This document shows, in pieces, positions 9,849-21,628 of a stretch of DNA of 64,000 bases; position 1 is the stretch's first letter, and the number at the start of each line of letters is the position of its first letter. The notes below the pieces were generated by a model, which saw nothing but the letters and a program-made list of their open reading frames with translations, was not told the origin of the DNA and did no database searches. The translations under genes and the position numbers were made by a program. The DNA is taken from contig NC_079236.1 of assembly GCF_028502605.1 (NCBI RefSeq), positions 3,844,001 to 3,908,000 of the forward strand, read 5' to 3'. Origin of the DNA: Trichoderma breve (Eukaryota; Ascomycota; Sordariomycetes; Hypocreales; Hypocreaceae).

Positions 9849-11385
9849 ATGGCTTCCAGTTCCAACACCAAGGATGGGGTTCTTCAGCAGCGCAACAAGC
9901 CAGTCGGAAAGCCGCGTGGCATGCGCCGGGATCGGGACTGTCGCAGCTGCAAGCTAAGAGACGTCAAGTGCGATCTCAACAGACCCTCTTGCGGAGAAGT
10001 GGGTATGCCCTCATCTCATCCAGCCCTTGTTGTCTTATTGTTATGCCCCTTGTTACTTGTTGCTTGGCATTACATCCATCAATGCTCATCAAATGTGTGT
10101 GTAACAGTGTATCGCTGCCGGCGTGCCGTGTGGCGGCTATCCGCAGCGAGTCATCTGGGTCGGCGCCAGCTCGTCGGCAAAGGATGCCTCGTCCACGTCC
10201 ACGTTCTCGTCCACGTCCCCGTCCATCATCACGCGCCCTCGCCAGGCCAGATCGCAGTCGACGCTGTCGCGATCCAGCGACTCGGGTCTCACCCCGGATC
10301 GCCCGGCGGATTCCTCGCTGTCGCCGCCTGACCGGCCCGTGTCGAGTCCCGGCGACGAGCCCATCAACTGGTCCGAGGCCGACCAGAACAGCTTCATCCG
10401 GCCGCTGGTGTCGCTGTGTCAGCAAATCATCTCGCTGGACGGCGATGCGCTGCGGAGCAACCATTATCTGTCCGTCGAGGCCCTGCGCCTTATCTCGCGG
10501 CTGCGCGACTTTGTCCAGGCTCGTATCGATGGTCATCCGGCTCGAGCCTCGACTGGTCGCGGAGACTTGTGGGAGTCTGAGGCCATGGCGCGATACCGGC
10601 TGGACGCCCTCATGAGTCTCAAGGATACGCTAAAGGCTACCAACCCCTTTGCATTTATCGGTATCGCGGCTTTTGCCTTCTTTGAGGTTTGCGACAGTGG
10701 CTTCGGCGACTGGCAGCGCCATCTTTACGGGGCCAAATCGCTGCTGGATTATCATTGCAAGAGCCGGGCTGAGCTGGATACGTTATCACGGAGTGTCACC
10801 GGTCTGGGCGAGATGGTGGTTCGTCTAGTCTGGTTTGACACTACCGGTAGTATCATCCGGGGGACGACGGATCTCATCTTTGAGAGCTGGCATCGCGACC
10901 TCCTGACGGATAGTTTCTTCCGAACGGTCGGTTGTCCAGCCGATACCTTTCAGCTCTTCACGAGAGTGGCGAGTGGTGAAGTAGCCTCTAATCCTGCCAA
11001 CAGCGCCATCCTCGCCATGGAGCAGCTCCTCAAGCTTAACCAAGGCACTACCGACTGGGATCGTTCAGCTAACGCTTATCGCTGTGCGGGAGTCATTGCC
11101 GTGCTGACCCGAGTCAGCGAGGAACCTGCGGCGATATCCAAGGCAGCCACTATTACTCTGGCGGTAGACCGGGCGTGCCAGATCATTGCAGCAACGCCAT
11201 CATCTTCACAGTTTTACATCCATATGGCTGTCCCGGCATATCTGGCCGGTATAAATGCGAGTACAGTAAAACAGTGTGATGTTATACGAGCTTACTGGCA
11301 TAATTGTAATCATGCCGGCGTTCGACGATATCCGGATGGTTTGGCTAGATGCGAGGAGCGTTGGAAGATGAAAGGGTTGGCGTAG
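9849..11385 (+). CDS. Zn2Cys6 transcription factor with Fungal_trans_2-type domain
   Basis: Two exons (9849-9998, 10108-11385) give 475 residues. The DNA-binding cluster is split by the intron: CRSCKLRDVKCDLNRPSC in exon 1 and CIAAGVPC in exon 2. Together they make Cys31-x2-Cys34-x6-Cys41-x6-Cys48-x2-Cys51-x6-Cys58, a complete binuclear cluster preceded by a basic patch. A Ser/Thr/Pro-rich linker follows, then a helical region from about residue 140 to the end (for example FGDWQRHLYGAKSLL and a VRLVWFDTTGSI segment) typical of the PF11951 class. It is a nuclear, sequence-specific regulator, probably dimeric. It is divergent from the transporter and about 1.7 kb upstream of the amidase on the same strand, so control of those genes is a reasonable but untested guess. 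Without removal of the intron the last two cysteines are lost. Confidence 0.9.
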
Positions 11386-13058
11386 CTATAAACGATTGAA
11401 TTTCTGGGTTTTGGCGAAATGAAAGCGATTTTTAGTTTAGTTTCTTTTGGAAGGATATATTTGATGTATTTGACGGGATGTTTAAAAAGGGAATACGCTA
11501 CAACTGGTACGGATTTGGGAATCATGTTGACTTGGTCTTGCTGAGGGAACGGGAACCAGCGAGTTGTGTCTATGGATATTTTACAATAGTACATGGAAAG
11601 GATTGTCGAGCAATCATACACGATGTTGATATTGTAATGATTTCTCTCCTAAAAGCCATTAAGTGTGTATACGTTCGTGACGGTGTAATTCACCACCCAA
11701 CTAACAGCAGTTTCATTCATGCCCAAAATGTCAAAATTGTGCTACCATAATTCATGTTGATATTATCTGATATCATACCCAAGATAACGATCTATGGGCT
11801 AACTATCAAAACATGAGAACACCACTATTACCGCTATCCACTCTCTTGCCTCCACCTGGCAATGTGGCATCGGTCAACAAGTCCAGCAATCACATACGTG
11901 TACATGCTGCATAATGTTGAGATATCCATTCACCGTTGTTATCCTTCCTATTTTACACCATCATTCACTTCTCAAGCATTTTAACATACAATTGATGCGC
12001 TAACGCTACTAAAGCAGGTCTCACCGGTTTCCTCGGTCTGAAGCGCCGTCATTGGCTGTGCATCCCATGCAGATCCGTGCTCCCAGCCCCATGGACATGG
12101 TTAATTATCATCCTGATCAAGTTAAAAGATTGTCACTGGGTTTGCTCAGCTGAATGTTCAGCTTTGGGACACGGAGACATAACTGGGATCTCATGCCGGT
12201 GCTAGTATCAACTATTGAACCATCCATCCACAAGATGAGCAAAAGATTAGCAATGCCTCGCACTTGTGCCTATCATCAATATCAACTCGACAAACCATTT
12301 GTCGACACATCTCTTATATCTTCAACTAAAAGCTGGGGTGCATGGCATCAAGCTACCAGCGGCTAGTTGAGAGCACGCCCCTCCCCTTCACAAACTCCAC
12401 ATCCAAAGATATGAACCTTAACGTGGTGCCGCACATTGAACTCGTCCATGCCGAAACAGGCAATCAATCTATCGACGCATCTCCTCAAGCATGCGGCGCG
12501 ATAAGTTTGTGGAGTAGAGGGCGCTTCATTGCTCCAGCAAACGGCACAATCAAGGCATCGGAACCCCCCCAGCACACCGGTCCACCTTTTGGAGATGAAT
12601 TAGTTTCCTCTTGCTCGTTTCGAAAGAGCATGCATTCGTATCGGCAACCGGACCCATGGTATCAAATCCACGGGATCCTCTGACCCCGGGAATGCGAGAG
12701 ACCCCGCACTGGGCCAGCCTCAAGCCATCCATCGTAAGTAGAGCCTGACGAAATGGAATCATGCGGGTTTATCGTATCACGGACAGGACATCCGGCATCG
12801 GGTCTGGCGGATTTATTGGCTTGTTTCTTGGCATCTTGAACGGTTTGGGGGAGGAGAGAGACGAGAGTAAAAGGATACATTAGACCCAGGGCGACGGGTC
12901 AAGCAATAAGCACCGACTCTAACCTTATCCTTGCTGTCTAGCAAGCCACTCCAAGTGACTGGACATATTCTCTCTTGTCAATACGCCTCCCCTTTGTATT
13001 TCTCTCTAAACAACATTCTTGGCATTAAAGAAGGTTGCAGACAAAGATCAAAGTCGAC
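11386..13058. other. Intergenic stretch between regulator and amidase
   Basis: 1.67 kb. A 113-codon frame at 12342-12683 has no recognisable features and is probably chance. The last 150 bp before the amidase are CT-rich, as in a fungal leader. A TCACCGG half-site at 12021 echoes the palindrome at 9265. Confidence 0.45.
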
Positions 13059-15030
13059 ATGACGGTCTCTGGAGATTCCAACCTCACCAACGGCGCCAGC
13101 AGTGCTGCTGCCAACGGTGTAAATGCTGCCAGTGGCGCAAAGCGATCGTGGGAGGAGCTCGGCGCAAAGAAGCGCAGCGAGCTGCAAGCGTCTATACCCA
13201 AGGAATGGCGCATCCCAGAGAACCTGATGCCTCCGGAATCACAAGACGATGTGACAGGCTGGCCTGAGACGTCTGGGTGGTTCACAGAGGAAGAGTTGGC
13301 CATCACCAACTCGACTATTGAAGAGCTCCTCTCCAAGTTGGCGACGGGCGTTTTAAAGTCAGAGGATGTTACTCTAGCATTTTGCAAGCGAGCAGCTGCA
13401 GCGCACCAACTTGTGAGTTTCTTCCTCTTGTCTCTCTTGTTTCCCTCTTTTTATGGTATATTCTCTTCCTAGTTCTGTGCTGACCTAGCCTAGACAAACT
13501 GCTTGTCCGAGACTTTCTTCGATCGCGCCATCGCCATGGCTCGCGCTCGAGACCAATATTTTGCTGAAACAGGCAAACCAATGGGCCCCCTACACGGCCT
13601 TCCTATCTCGCTCAAGGACAACATCAACGTCCAGGGCGTTGATTCTACAGTGGGCATGGCGGTGCACGTCGGCGATCCAGCCAAGGCGGACGCAGCGCTG
13701 GTAGAAGTGCTAGCGGAGGCTGGCGCCGTTTTCTATGTCAAGACAAATGTTCCCACAGCCATGATGATTGCTGAGACGGTAAACAATGTCTTTGGACGCA
13801 CTTTGAATCCGAGAAACAGACAGACGACTAGTGGTGGTAGCTCTGGCGGAGAGTCTGCGCTCATTGTCATGAAGGGCAGCCCCGTTGGTGTTGGATCAGA
13901 TATCGGTAGGCGCATCAGTTTCCAGAGTGCCAACAATAAGGACGAAAGAATGCTTTGCTGACATACAACAATAGGTGGTTCGCTTAGAATCCCAGCTGCC
14001 TGTACAGGCATCTTCACACTTCGCCCCTCGGGCGGCCGTTTCCCCGTACGAAACTGCAGATCCGGCATGGCGGGACAAGAAGCCGTTGCATCCGTCAATG
14101 GACCGTTAGCCCCGAGTCTGAACGGCGTCAAGCTCTATAGCAAGGCCGTGATTGACGCCCAGCCCTGGCTTAGAGACCCCAAATGCCTGCCGATTCCTTG
14201 GAGAGAGCCAGAGCTTCCTTCAAAGCTCAGGATCGGCGTCATGTGGCACGACGGCATGGTCCAGCCTACAGCTCCAGTGGCTCGCGCACTCAAGCACACA
14301 GTTGCTAGACTCAAGGCTGCTGGCCATGAGATTGTGGAATGGGATCATGCTGACCAAGAAGAGGGATCCCTGTTGCTGCAGCGCATGTTTGTGGCTGATG
14401 GCGGCAGGACTATCAAGTCACAGCTTGAGCCAACTGATGAACCATTGAGGATTGAGATGGCTTCCTATGGCGTTGCGAGGGAACTCGGCACGGCGGAGAT
14501 GTGGAAGCTTCACTTGGAGAGAACTAATTTCCAGAACCGCTACCTGGATAGATGGAACAAGGCTGGCCTTGACGCTCTGTTGCTGCCGACGGTACCATTC
14601 AACACAGTCAAGAGCGGAACGTTTAAGCACGGTATGTGATCATTTGCCCTACCTCTTGTGCATGCATTTTGTGTACCTCTTGCTAACGATGAGATGAACA
14701 ACAACAGTTGCATACACTGGTGTCTACAATGTGCTTGACTACTCTGCCGTGTCATTCCCTACCGGGTTGAATGTGGATCGAAGCATCGACGTACCCCGGG
14801 AAGATTACACTCCACTAAGCAGCGAATGCAAAGACATTCACGAGACATGTGCGTATTATCCTTTTATTTTGAGCGCTTTGCTATTAATACGATACTAATT
14901 GGTGCAATGTGTAGATGACGCCGATCTGATGCATGGGCTGCCGATCAGCTTACAGCTTGTGGCGCGGAGGTTGGAAGAAGAAAAGGTTCTGGCCATGACC
15001 GGGCGGGTATTAGAAGCTTTGGCTGCGTAA
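13059..15030 (+). CDS. Amidase signature-family hydrolase (acetamidase-like)
   Basis: Five exons join into 559 residues (introns 13413-13493, 13906-13974, 14632-14707, 14849-14914; all GT-AG with phase kept). The amidase-signature core is intact: catalytic Lys in PISLKDNINVQG, the Gly/Ser-rich TTSGGSSGGE loop that carries the cis-Ser, and the nucleophile Ser in GSDIGGSLRIPA, the last split by intron 2. Such enzymes hydrolyse carboxamides to acid plus ammonia in the cytosol. Fungal relatives of this length act on acetamide and other simple amides, but substrate cannot be read here. The N-terminus (about 30 residues, Asn/Ala/Ser-rich) is not part of the fold. The ATG at 13059 is the first in frame after the leader. 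It lies downstream of the Zn2Cys6 regulator and near a permease-type transporter, compatible with nitrogen or carbon scavenging. Confidence 0.92.
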
Positions 15031-15790
15031 GAATTAAGATTGCCTACCTATTAAGAGATGCTTCTGTCATGTAACATATAGTATAAATAAATTAAAGCAG
15101 CGAAATATATAAGAATTATTTAACAAAGTAATTCCGCTCACAAGTCATCGTTTGTTCAGACGATGTTTTAAATAGCACTATTCTCAACGAAACTCAGTTT
15201 TTTTCTTACTCTTTCATATCTGCTACTTCATGTGTCTTTTGAGGATTTTCGTTCCCCAAATTGTGATTATTTGTTGCGTGTCTCTTTGTGCCAATGTGCT
15301 TCAGTTTACAACATTTCGCATTAACACATATCTCGCCACACTCGTTCAAAGTTATCCAACTTTCCACGCTCTGATAATATGCTTTCTTGGCCTGTATATC
15401 CCATCTTAGGTATACGAAGTATGTGCCATATTCCCAGCCAGATACATACAAGGAGCTTATCAGCAAAATCTTTAGCCCATGAAACATTAATTTCCATATC
15501 AATACCTCGTGAAGAGCGTCGACTCACAGTGAATCAGCTCTGTGGATGAAACTAACGAAAATGACTACATAAAAACAGATCAATAAGATTCAATCTAGCT
15601 CGTGTAGAACTTTTGAGTGCAGCAAATTGCATGTATCAATGATCAAACTATCTGAAACTGCCACGTGGGCTGCAGCCCGTCGATATACGAATCCTGTGAA
15701 CAAACTGAACAGAAAGAAACGAGAAGAGCCCAATGACTCTCAGCATCCACGTAGTCAAATAAACACGAGACACTTGGTGGTCGACTGGTG
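15031..15790. other. Intergenic stretch between amidase and family member C
   Basis: AT-rich 3' flank of both genes. A 98-codon minus-strand frame at 15206-15502 has no family features and I do not support it. Confidence 0.5.
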
Positions 15791-16696
15791 TCAAACGTCA
15801 GCGTTCTGAGGAGCAGTAGGCCTTTGCCAGGTCATTTCCGCAAGTCTCATCAAAGCTTCTCCATGAAGCCTTACTACCTCTCGCATCACCACTTGAAGCT
15901 CCTTAGTTTGAACCTCAAACTTCTCTTTCTCCTTCATTTCGAAGTCCTCCCGCATCGCTTCAAACTTCTTATCAATCATCTCCCAGAGTTTTCCAATCGT
16001 GCACTCACAGCCTCCTTCTTCAGCAGTCTGTTGTTCGGAGACAGCGTTGGCCATTTGTACAGTCAAAGAGACGCTTTCAGCGTCTGCCACCTTTGCACGC
16101 TTATTGGCAGAAGAACTGCCATCCTCAATGTCCAATGCCGGCGCGTCACGTTTCTTTGTCTCCCCGGAGATTTTGGTTTTGTCATCCAAGATCTCATATT
16201 TCCAAGGAGATGTCTGGTGATCCTCCTCAGTAGTGGCAGGCTCGGCAGGCTCGGCAGGCTCAGCACCATCAAGTGCAAGATACTCATGCGTATGGTCCTT
16301 GACTTCCGTTGTGCCAAAGGCCATGCCAATGCATCTTTTGTACTCCCTAGGCAAGGCAGGGCCGTACAGAGTATTCAGAATAACGAAAATGGGCCACGAC
16401 GGAGCCCTCCCTCGCTTGATGCTCTTTTTATGGGATTTCATGAGTGTGTGCCTTGATGGCGTATCTTTTGCCGAGGGAGTGATAACGTAGCGGCGGCTCC
16501 GTATAATATCTCGCATCTCTTGCCGGTTGGCCTGAGATAACATAGTGGCTTGGGAATGATATGCCTTTATACACTTGATGCCGTCTTCCCACTCAGGGTC
16601 TCCTTTCTTGACTTGCTGTCGGGGTTCCCCCGTGATGCGTGGTCGTAAAAGGTCTTTGTACGACAGCATCATCTGCTTCTTTCTCTTCGAAGACAT
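15791..16696 (-). CDS. Family member C: unrecognised protein with shared N-terminal domain and C-terminal coiled coil
   Basis: Single exon, 301 residues, no family recognised. The shared block is at about residues 33-142: WEDGIKCIKAYHSQATML, RQEMRDIIRS, YVITPSAK, HTLMK, then SWPIFVILNTLYG and a basic helix. It aligns without long gaps to the loci at 4450 and 56311, and its start MSSKRKKQ...LSYKDLL matches the damaged copy at 3779. An AEPAEPAEPA tract follows, encoded by a GGCTCGGCA-type triplet repeat on the plus strand, then a basic KRAKV cluster that could act as an NLS. The last 60-70 residues (FEAMREDFEMKEKEKFEVQ and beyond) are strongly helical and heptad-like, so oligomerisation is likely. 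The gene is tail-to-tail with the amidase. A nuclear, DNA- or chromatin-linked role is a guess from composition only. Confidence 0.7.
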   Translation of the reverse strand: MSSKRKKQMMLSYKDLLRPRITGEPRQQVKKGDPEWEDGIKCIKAYHSQATMLSQANRQEMRDIIRSRRYVITPSAKDTPSRHTLMKSHKKSIKRGRAPSWPIFVILNTLYGPALPREYKRCIGMAFGTTEVKDHTHEYLALDGAEPAEPAEPATTEEDHQTSPWKYEILDDKTKISGETKKRDAPALDIEDGSSSANKRAKVADAESVSLTVQMANAVSEQQTAEEGGCECTIGKLWEMIDKKFEAMREDFEMKEKEKFEVQTKELQVVMREVVRLHGEALMRLAEMTWQRPTAPQNADV

Positions 16697-17008
16697 TGTT
16701 GATCGATGGATGTCGGCGGGTGAACTGCGAATTGTTTAATATGATGAGACAGACGAAAAAGAAAAACAGAAAATAAAGATGGACGAGCTTGGATACATAC
16801 CTAGGTTGTAGGTATTCTTGCCGAGAGATGCTGGTGGTTGAGGCGTGACGGAATGCAACAACGTGAGATGGAGAGGCTCAAAGTTGTTAATATTCAGTCA
16901 TGCAGTTGCACTGAACACAGATTCATTATTTCAATTCTTTGTTTAATCATGTACCCCTATTGTCATTTCATTTTCCAAGAACGCAAGCATCAGCTTCATG
17001 TTGTCCAC
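16697..17008. other. Short intergenic stretch
   Basis: 312 bp between the start of family member C and the stop of the isopropylmalate dehydrogenase. Nothing distinctive. Confidence 0.5.
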
Positions 17009-18151
17009 TCAGCTCACTTGCAAGAGACGCCGAACCTCGCCAGCAATGGCATCACCAGCCTCCTTTGTCCCGGCCTCACCTCCCATGTCCTTTGTCCGAA
17101 TGCCGAGTCCACCCGCCTCTTTTGAATCGAATACTGTCTGAACAGCCTTTTCGATTGCCGCCGCCTCTTCCACAAGCACGCAAGAGTACCTCAGAAGCAT
17201 CGCCAGACTAAGAATCTGCGCAACGGGATTTACGATGCCCTTGCCAGCAATATCTGGCGCACTTCCATGCACAGGCTCATAGATGCCGTTACATTTTCCC
17301 TGTCCTGGGATGCCGGAGATGCTCGCGCTCGGCAGCGTCCCAAGACTGCCCACGATGCCACCCGAAATGTCAGACAGAATATCGCCAAAGGTGTTGTCCG
17401 TGTGAATCACGCCGTTGAAGCCACGAGGGTTCTTGACCATCAGCATAGCCATGCTATCCGCAAGCTGATGGCGCAGCTCGATGTCTGGAAACTCTCTGTC
17501 AAAGATATCTTGAGTCACTCTGCGCCAGAGTCTCCCGCTGGCAAGGACATTTGCCTTGTCGGCACTCCACACAATGGCCGGACCATCGCCGCCTTTACCA
17601 TCGCCATTCTTCCCGAGGATTCGAGCCACGGCTGCTGATACACGAGCACAGCGCTCAACCTCTCGAGGCTCGTATACCCATAGATCTGATGCGACTTCGG
17701 GCTTCTCGACTTTGTCGCCAAAGTATGCACCGCCGCAGTTTTCTCGGACGACGATGAACTTGGTGCCCTTGACAATGTCCGGCTTAAGAGGCGAGGCTTC
17801 AAGTAGACTCGGGACTAGAATCTCACACGGCCTCAGGTTTGCAAATGCATCCAGCCGTTGCCGAAGTCCCAAAATGCCGGCCTCTGGGTTGGGAGAAGCG
17901 TTTGCCCACTCTGGTCCGCCAACACTGCCGAATAGTACAGCATCGCTTTTGCTGGCCTTGTCGAGGACTTCTTCTGTCACGGGGACTCCGTGCTTGTCGA
18001 TGCTGCTGCCGCCAACGAGGTCGAAAGTGCGCTCAAACTTGAGATTGGGCCGGCACTCTTCTACGACGTCGAGGACTTTGAGGGCTTCGGCCATGATTTC
18101 GGGGCCGACATGGTCGCCGGGGAGAACGAGAATGCGAAATGTCTGGGCCAT
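17009..18151 (-). CDS. LEU2: 3-isopropylmalate dehydrogenase
   Basis: Single exon, 380 residues, full length for the family (about 360-380). It oxidises and decarboxylates 3-isopropylmalate to 2-oxoisocaproate with NAD+, the third step of leucine synthesis. Diagnostic segments in order: LPGDHVGPEIM (nucleotide-binding start), GSVGGPEW, the substrate Arg pair in RQRLDAFANLRP, VVRENCGGAYFG, the DKANVLASGRLWR helix, the metal-binding HTDNTFGDILSDISG and EPVHGSAPDIAGKGIVNP. One oddity is Cys in RENCGG, where most relatives have Thr. Filamentous fungi often keep two LEU2-type genes, and paralogues also occur in echinocandin-type clusters (HtyC). I cannot tell which copy this is. It is divergent from the short-chain dehydrogenase at 18881. 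Confidence 0.93.
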   Translation of the reverse strand: MAQTFRILVLPGDHVGPEIMAEALKVLDVVEECRPNLKFERTFDLVGGSSIDKHGVPVTEEVLDKASKSDAVLFGSVGGPEWANASPNPEAGILGLRQRLDAFANLRPCEILVPSLLEASPLKPDIVKGTKFIVVRENCGGAYFGDKVEKPEVASDLWVYEPREVERCARVSAAVARILGKNGDGKGGDGPAIVWSADKANVLASGRLWRRVTQDIFDREFPDIELRHQLADSMAMLMVKNPRGFNGVIHTDNTFGDILSDISGGIVGSLGTLPSASISGIPGQGKCNGIYEPVHGSAPDIAGKGIVNPVAQILSLAMLLRYSCVLVEEAAAIEKAVQTVFDSKEAGGLGIRTKDMGGEAGTKEAGDAIAGEVRRLLQVS

Positions 18152-18880
18152 TGTACAGGGTAGTCGTCGACTTTGTTAAGGTGATAGTATTGAAGTGAAG
18201 TAATGAGCGACGATGACGCTTCCCGGGCCGCGACTTTTTGCTGCTTTTCTCTTTCGTGTTGAATAATAGAAGTCTGAACCAGTATTGCTGGCCGTCTTAC
18301 ATCACATTCTAAGCCTTCGGTTTCCAGTTCCTCGCCGGCCCTGATGTCAGCTTTCCTTTTGATCCGAGATCGGCTCTTCAAACGAAATCCTCCATCACGG
18401 CCCCAATACCCATGCCAATCAAGTGGTAAGTTCCAGTGATCACAGGAACCAGCTCCAAGATAATTCTTACTCAATCCATCATCGTCCCACCGAGAACATT
18501 GAACTAATAACCCCCCGGACAACCCCGCATCCGCGGAGAGGCAAAAGCAGACGCCCCTTCAACAAGCTTCCCCACACGGCCGGTTTTAACCATGAGTTCC
18601 CCTTGGTTAAAAGGCAAAGAGAATGGCCCTAGCTAGCGGATCTAAATTGGCTCAAGGGACGCCGCACTGTATACGGATTGACATGTTGAAGATGAACCAC
18701 TTGTAGGTCACGGTAACGAGAGGGGTTCATTGTCGCACATGATGTGATATCAGACAAAAAGTCTTGCTTCTACAGCTCTCACTTTCTCTCTTTAGAGATC
18801 TCTGTCTTTACTTGTTTCATTTTGTAAACTTAGAAGCCCCCCCAGCATTACAATCCCTCCAAGCAGAAATCGAGATCAAA
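18152..18880. other. Divergent promoter region between LEU2-type gene and short-chain dehydrogenase
   Basis: 729 bp, no coding signal. The part next to the dehydrogenase has a CT-rich leader (TCTCACTTTCTCTCTTTAG) starting near 18777. Confidence 0.5.
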
Positions 18881-19680
18881 ATGTCATCACCACGTCTCGC
18901 GGGCAAGGTTGCCATCGTCACTGGTGCCGCTTCCGGCTTTGGTAGAGGCATTGCCACAAAATTCGCCCAAGAAGGTGCCAAAGTCATCGTCGCAGATCTC
19001 TCAGAAGACGCTGGAAAGCAGGTTGCCTCTGAGCTCGGCGGTGCCTTTATTCGCACCGATGTCACCCAAAAAGCCGACTGGGAAGCCGCATTGGCGCTGG
19101 CCATCAAGGAATATGGGCAGCTGGATATTGTTGTGAACAATGCCGGTGCATCTTACTCAAACAAGGCGACGGAGAATGTAACGGAAAAGGAATTCGACAT
19201 GTGTATGAATGTCAATGTCAAGTCCATTTACATGTCGACACAGGTTGTTGTACCGTACTTGCTCAAGGAGAATCGCCCTGGCAACTTTATCCAGATTGCT
19301 TCAACAGCTGGAATTCGACCTCGCGGTGGTTTGGCATGGTACAGCGCCTCCAAGGGAGCTGCCATTACTGTTACCAAGGCTCTGGCATCTGAATATGGCC
19401 CCAAACAGATTCGATTCAACGCCGTTTCTCCGGTAGTTGGCGTCACTGGAATGTGAGTACATGTGCAGACTATCATGCTTACACGCTTTACTGACTATTT
19501 CATGATAGGACCAATCTCTTCCTGGGATCTACAGATATATCTACCTTTGTGGCGACCGTTCCTCTTGGGCGACCGTCAACGCCGGCAGACATTGCCAACG
19601 CGTGCTGCTATCTTGCCAGCGATGAAGCTGCATTTATTACGGGAGTAAATCTTGAGGTGGATGGTGGACGATGTGTATAA
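18881..19680 (+). CDS. Short-chain dehydrogenase/reductase (3-oxoacyl-ACP reductase-like)
   Basis: Two exons (18881-19452, 19509-19680) encode 247 residues, the usual length of a classical SDR. Visible are the cofactor motif [12 protein letters not shown] (TGxxxGxG), VIVADLSE with an Asp at the end of beta-2 (favouring NAD(H)), NNAG, the catalytic Ser in QIASTAGI, and YSASKGA with the active Tyr and Lys. The C-terminal NLFLGSTD and [16 protein letters not shown] segments belong to the family. Such enzymes oxidise secondary alcohols or reduce ketones on small molecules in the cytosol; the substrate is unknown. The intron splits the Met codon in GVTGM. An open frame runs upstream of the ATG but has no other ATG. 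Confidence 0.92.
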
Positions 19681-20069
19681 TGGGGTATCTAATTGTAAAA
19701 TATTGATCATTCATGACGCAGTCTAGAAATAAAAATGAAATGATGACCTCATAAGGGCCGGTGTTTTGCAACAAGTAAATGTGTATAAGGTGACATTTCT
19801 TCCCAAGTTTGACAATGAAACAGCCATCAATGTCTTTATCCAGATGTAATAACGAAGCGAGTAAGAATAATAGAAATCGCTTGACTTCGAGTTACCAGTT
19901 AGGTATTTAAAAAGATGTATCGCTTTTCCGTAAACTGCAGGTATAGAATGGTATGAAAGGTTGAGATTTATTAAATTACTGCAAAGCCATTCAAAGAATC
20001 CAGTCTCGAAAAGCATAGCAACCCGCTGGAGAACAATTTGTGGAATCACATTCATATTCATAACGCTAT
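19681..20069. other. 3' intergenic stretch between convergent genes
   Basis: 389 bp, AT-rich, between the stops of the short-chain dehydrogenase and the aldehyde dehydrogenase. No gene. Confidence 0.5.
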
Positions 20070-21628
20070 CTACAAGCCTTCAATAGTAAATGTGCCACTC
20101 TTTGTAATCATAAACTCTTCAATCGCCACATCCTTTCCACTCTCCTTGCCTGAGCCGCTTTCCTTGATGCCCCCAAAGGGTGCCTCTGCGGAAGAGTTGT
20201 TGCCAGTGTTCTACACAATTTCACATTAGCAATGATTCTCCAACATAGTATCGGACATGTCAAATCGCTTACCAAGCCAACCATGCCTGCCTCTAGCAGC
20301 TCAAAGAGCCTCCAAAGTCGGTCCACATTCTTTGTAAAAGCATAGCTAGTCAGGCCCATAGCTGTGTTGTTTGCCCTCTGGATAACTTCTTCTTCTGTAT
20401 CAAACACTGAGAATCCAAGGAGAGGCGCAAAAATCTCATCTTGGCTCATGAGCATGTCGTCTGTGACGTTTGTCAAGACAGTGGGCGCCATGAAATAACC
20501 TCCGCTACCTGATGCATCTCTCTTTCCAGTACCAAATACCAGCTTTGCTCCATTGGCCAGAGCATCTTTGGCCATATCCTCGGCTCTATCAAGGCTCCTT
20601 GGGGTGGTAACTGGGCCGAGAGTGGTACCCTCAGCCATGCCATGGCCCATCTTCAGCTGAGATGTAGCATTGACAACGAGCTCGACAAACTTGTCATACA
20701 CGCCTCGCTGGACATAGACTCTGTTTGAAGAAACGCAAGCCTGGCCTGCATGTCGCCACTTTAGTCCCATGAGTTGTCCAAGTGCCTGGTCAAGATTGGC
20801 GTCGTCAAAGATGATGAAAGGACAATTGCCACCAAGCTCCATGGTAGATTTCTTCAGGTTTCTTGCACATAGGCCCGAAATGATCTTTCCGACTCTAGTG
20901 CTGCCGGTGAACGTCACCTTCTTAACCAGTGGATGCAGACAGAGTGCCTCAGCTAGCCCTGGTGTTCCCTCAAGGCTTGTGGTAAGCACATTGAGCGCGC
21001 CTGGAGGAAATCCAGCCTTCAATGCAAGTCGTGCCACAGACAGGGCCGTGATGGGCGTCTCAGGAGAAGGCTTAACAATCATAGTGCAGCCAGCAGCCAG
21101 AGCCGCACTCGCCTTTCGGAGAGTCAAGGCTATGGGGAAATTCCAGGGCACAAGAGCAGCAGCAACGCCAACGGGCTGCTTGATTGTGACAGCTCTCCGA
21201 CCTGGAATCGCCGAAACAATAGAAGATCCCTGAACTCGTTCTGCCTCGCCTACAAACCACCAAGTGAAGGTGGTGGCGTAGTCAATCTCGCCATAGGCTT
21301 CCGTAAGAGGCTTCCCTGTCTCGTGAACCAGAATCTTTGCCAGATCGTCTCGCGCAGCAATAATCTCCTGGTGCCATTTCAGTAATGTCTGCGCTCTCTG
21401 TCTAGGCGTCCATTTGGAGTAGCTCTGGAAAGCCCGATGTGATGATTGGACTGCAGCATCAACGTCTTCTTCGCGACAGTCTGGACATGACGCCCAAGCC
21501 TTTCCAGAGCCTGGATCGATGACCTCGAAGCGATTGCCTGACTTGGCAACAACAGACTCTCCATCGACAAGACAATCCAGCTGGCCGAGGCTGGAGTCGG
21601 CCAAAGTAAAGGGAAAATCGCTGTCCAT
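20070..21628 (-). CDS. Aldehyde dehydrogenase, succinate-semialdehyde dehydrogenase type
   Basis: Two exons (20273-21628, 20070-20210) give 498 residues. ALDH features in order: LVPWNFPIAL, KPSPETP, FTGSTRVGK (NAD(P) loop), MELGGNCPFIIF (general base Glu), GQACVSSNRVYVQ (catalytic Cys), EIFAPLLGF and, in exon 2, APFGGIKESGSGKE. The GQACVSSNRVYVQ and PFGGIKESG forms resemble succinate-semialdehyde dehydrogenases of the GABA shunt, which make succinate. Related aldehydes are possible. The start is the ATG at 21628; an open frame extends 16 codons further but only from a TTG. It converges with the short-chain dehydrogenase. No targeting peptide is obvious with this start. Confidence 0.92.

Noticed and set aside
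12342..12683. 113-codon frame upstream of the amidase
   Set aside because: Composition is unremarkable, an equally open minus-strand frame overlaps it, and it has no motif.
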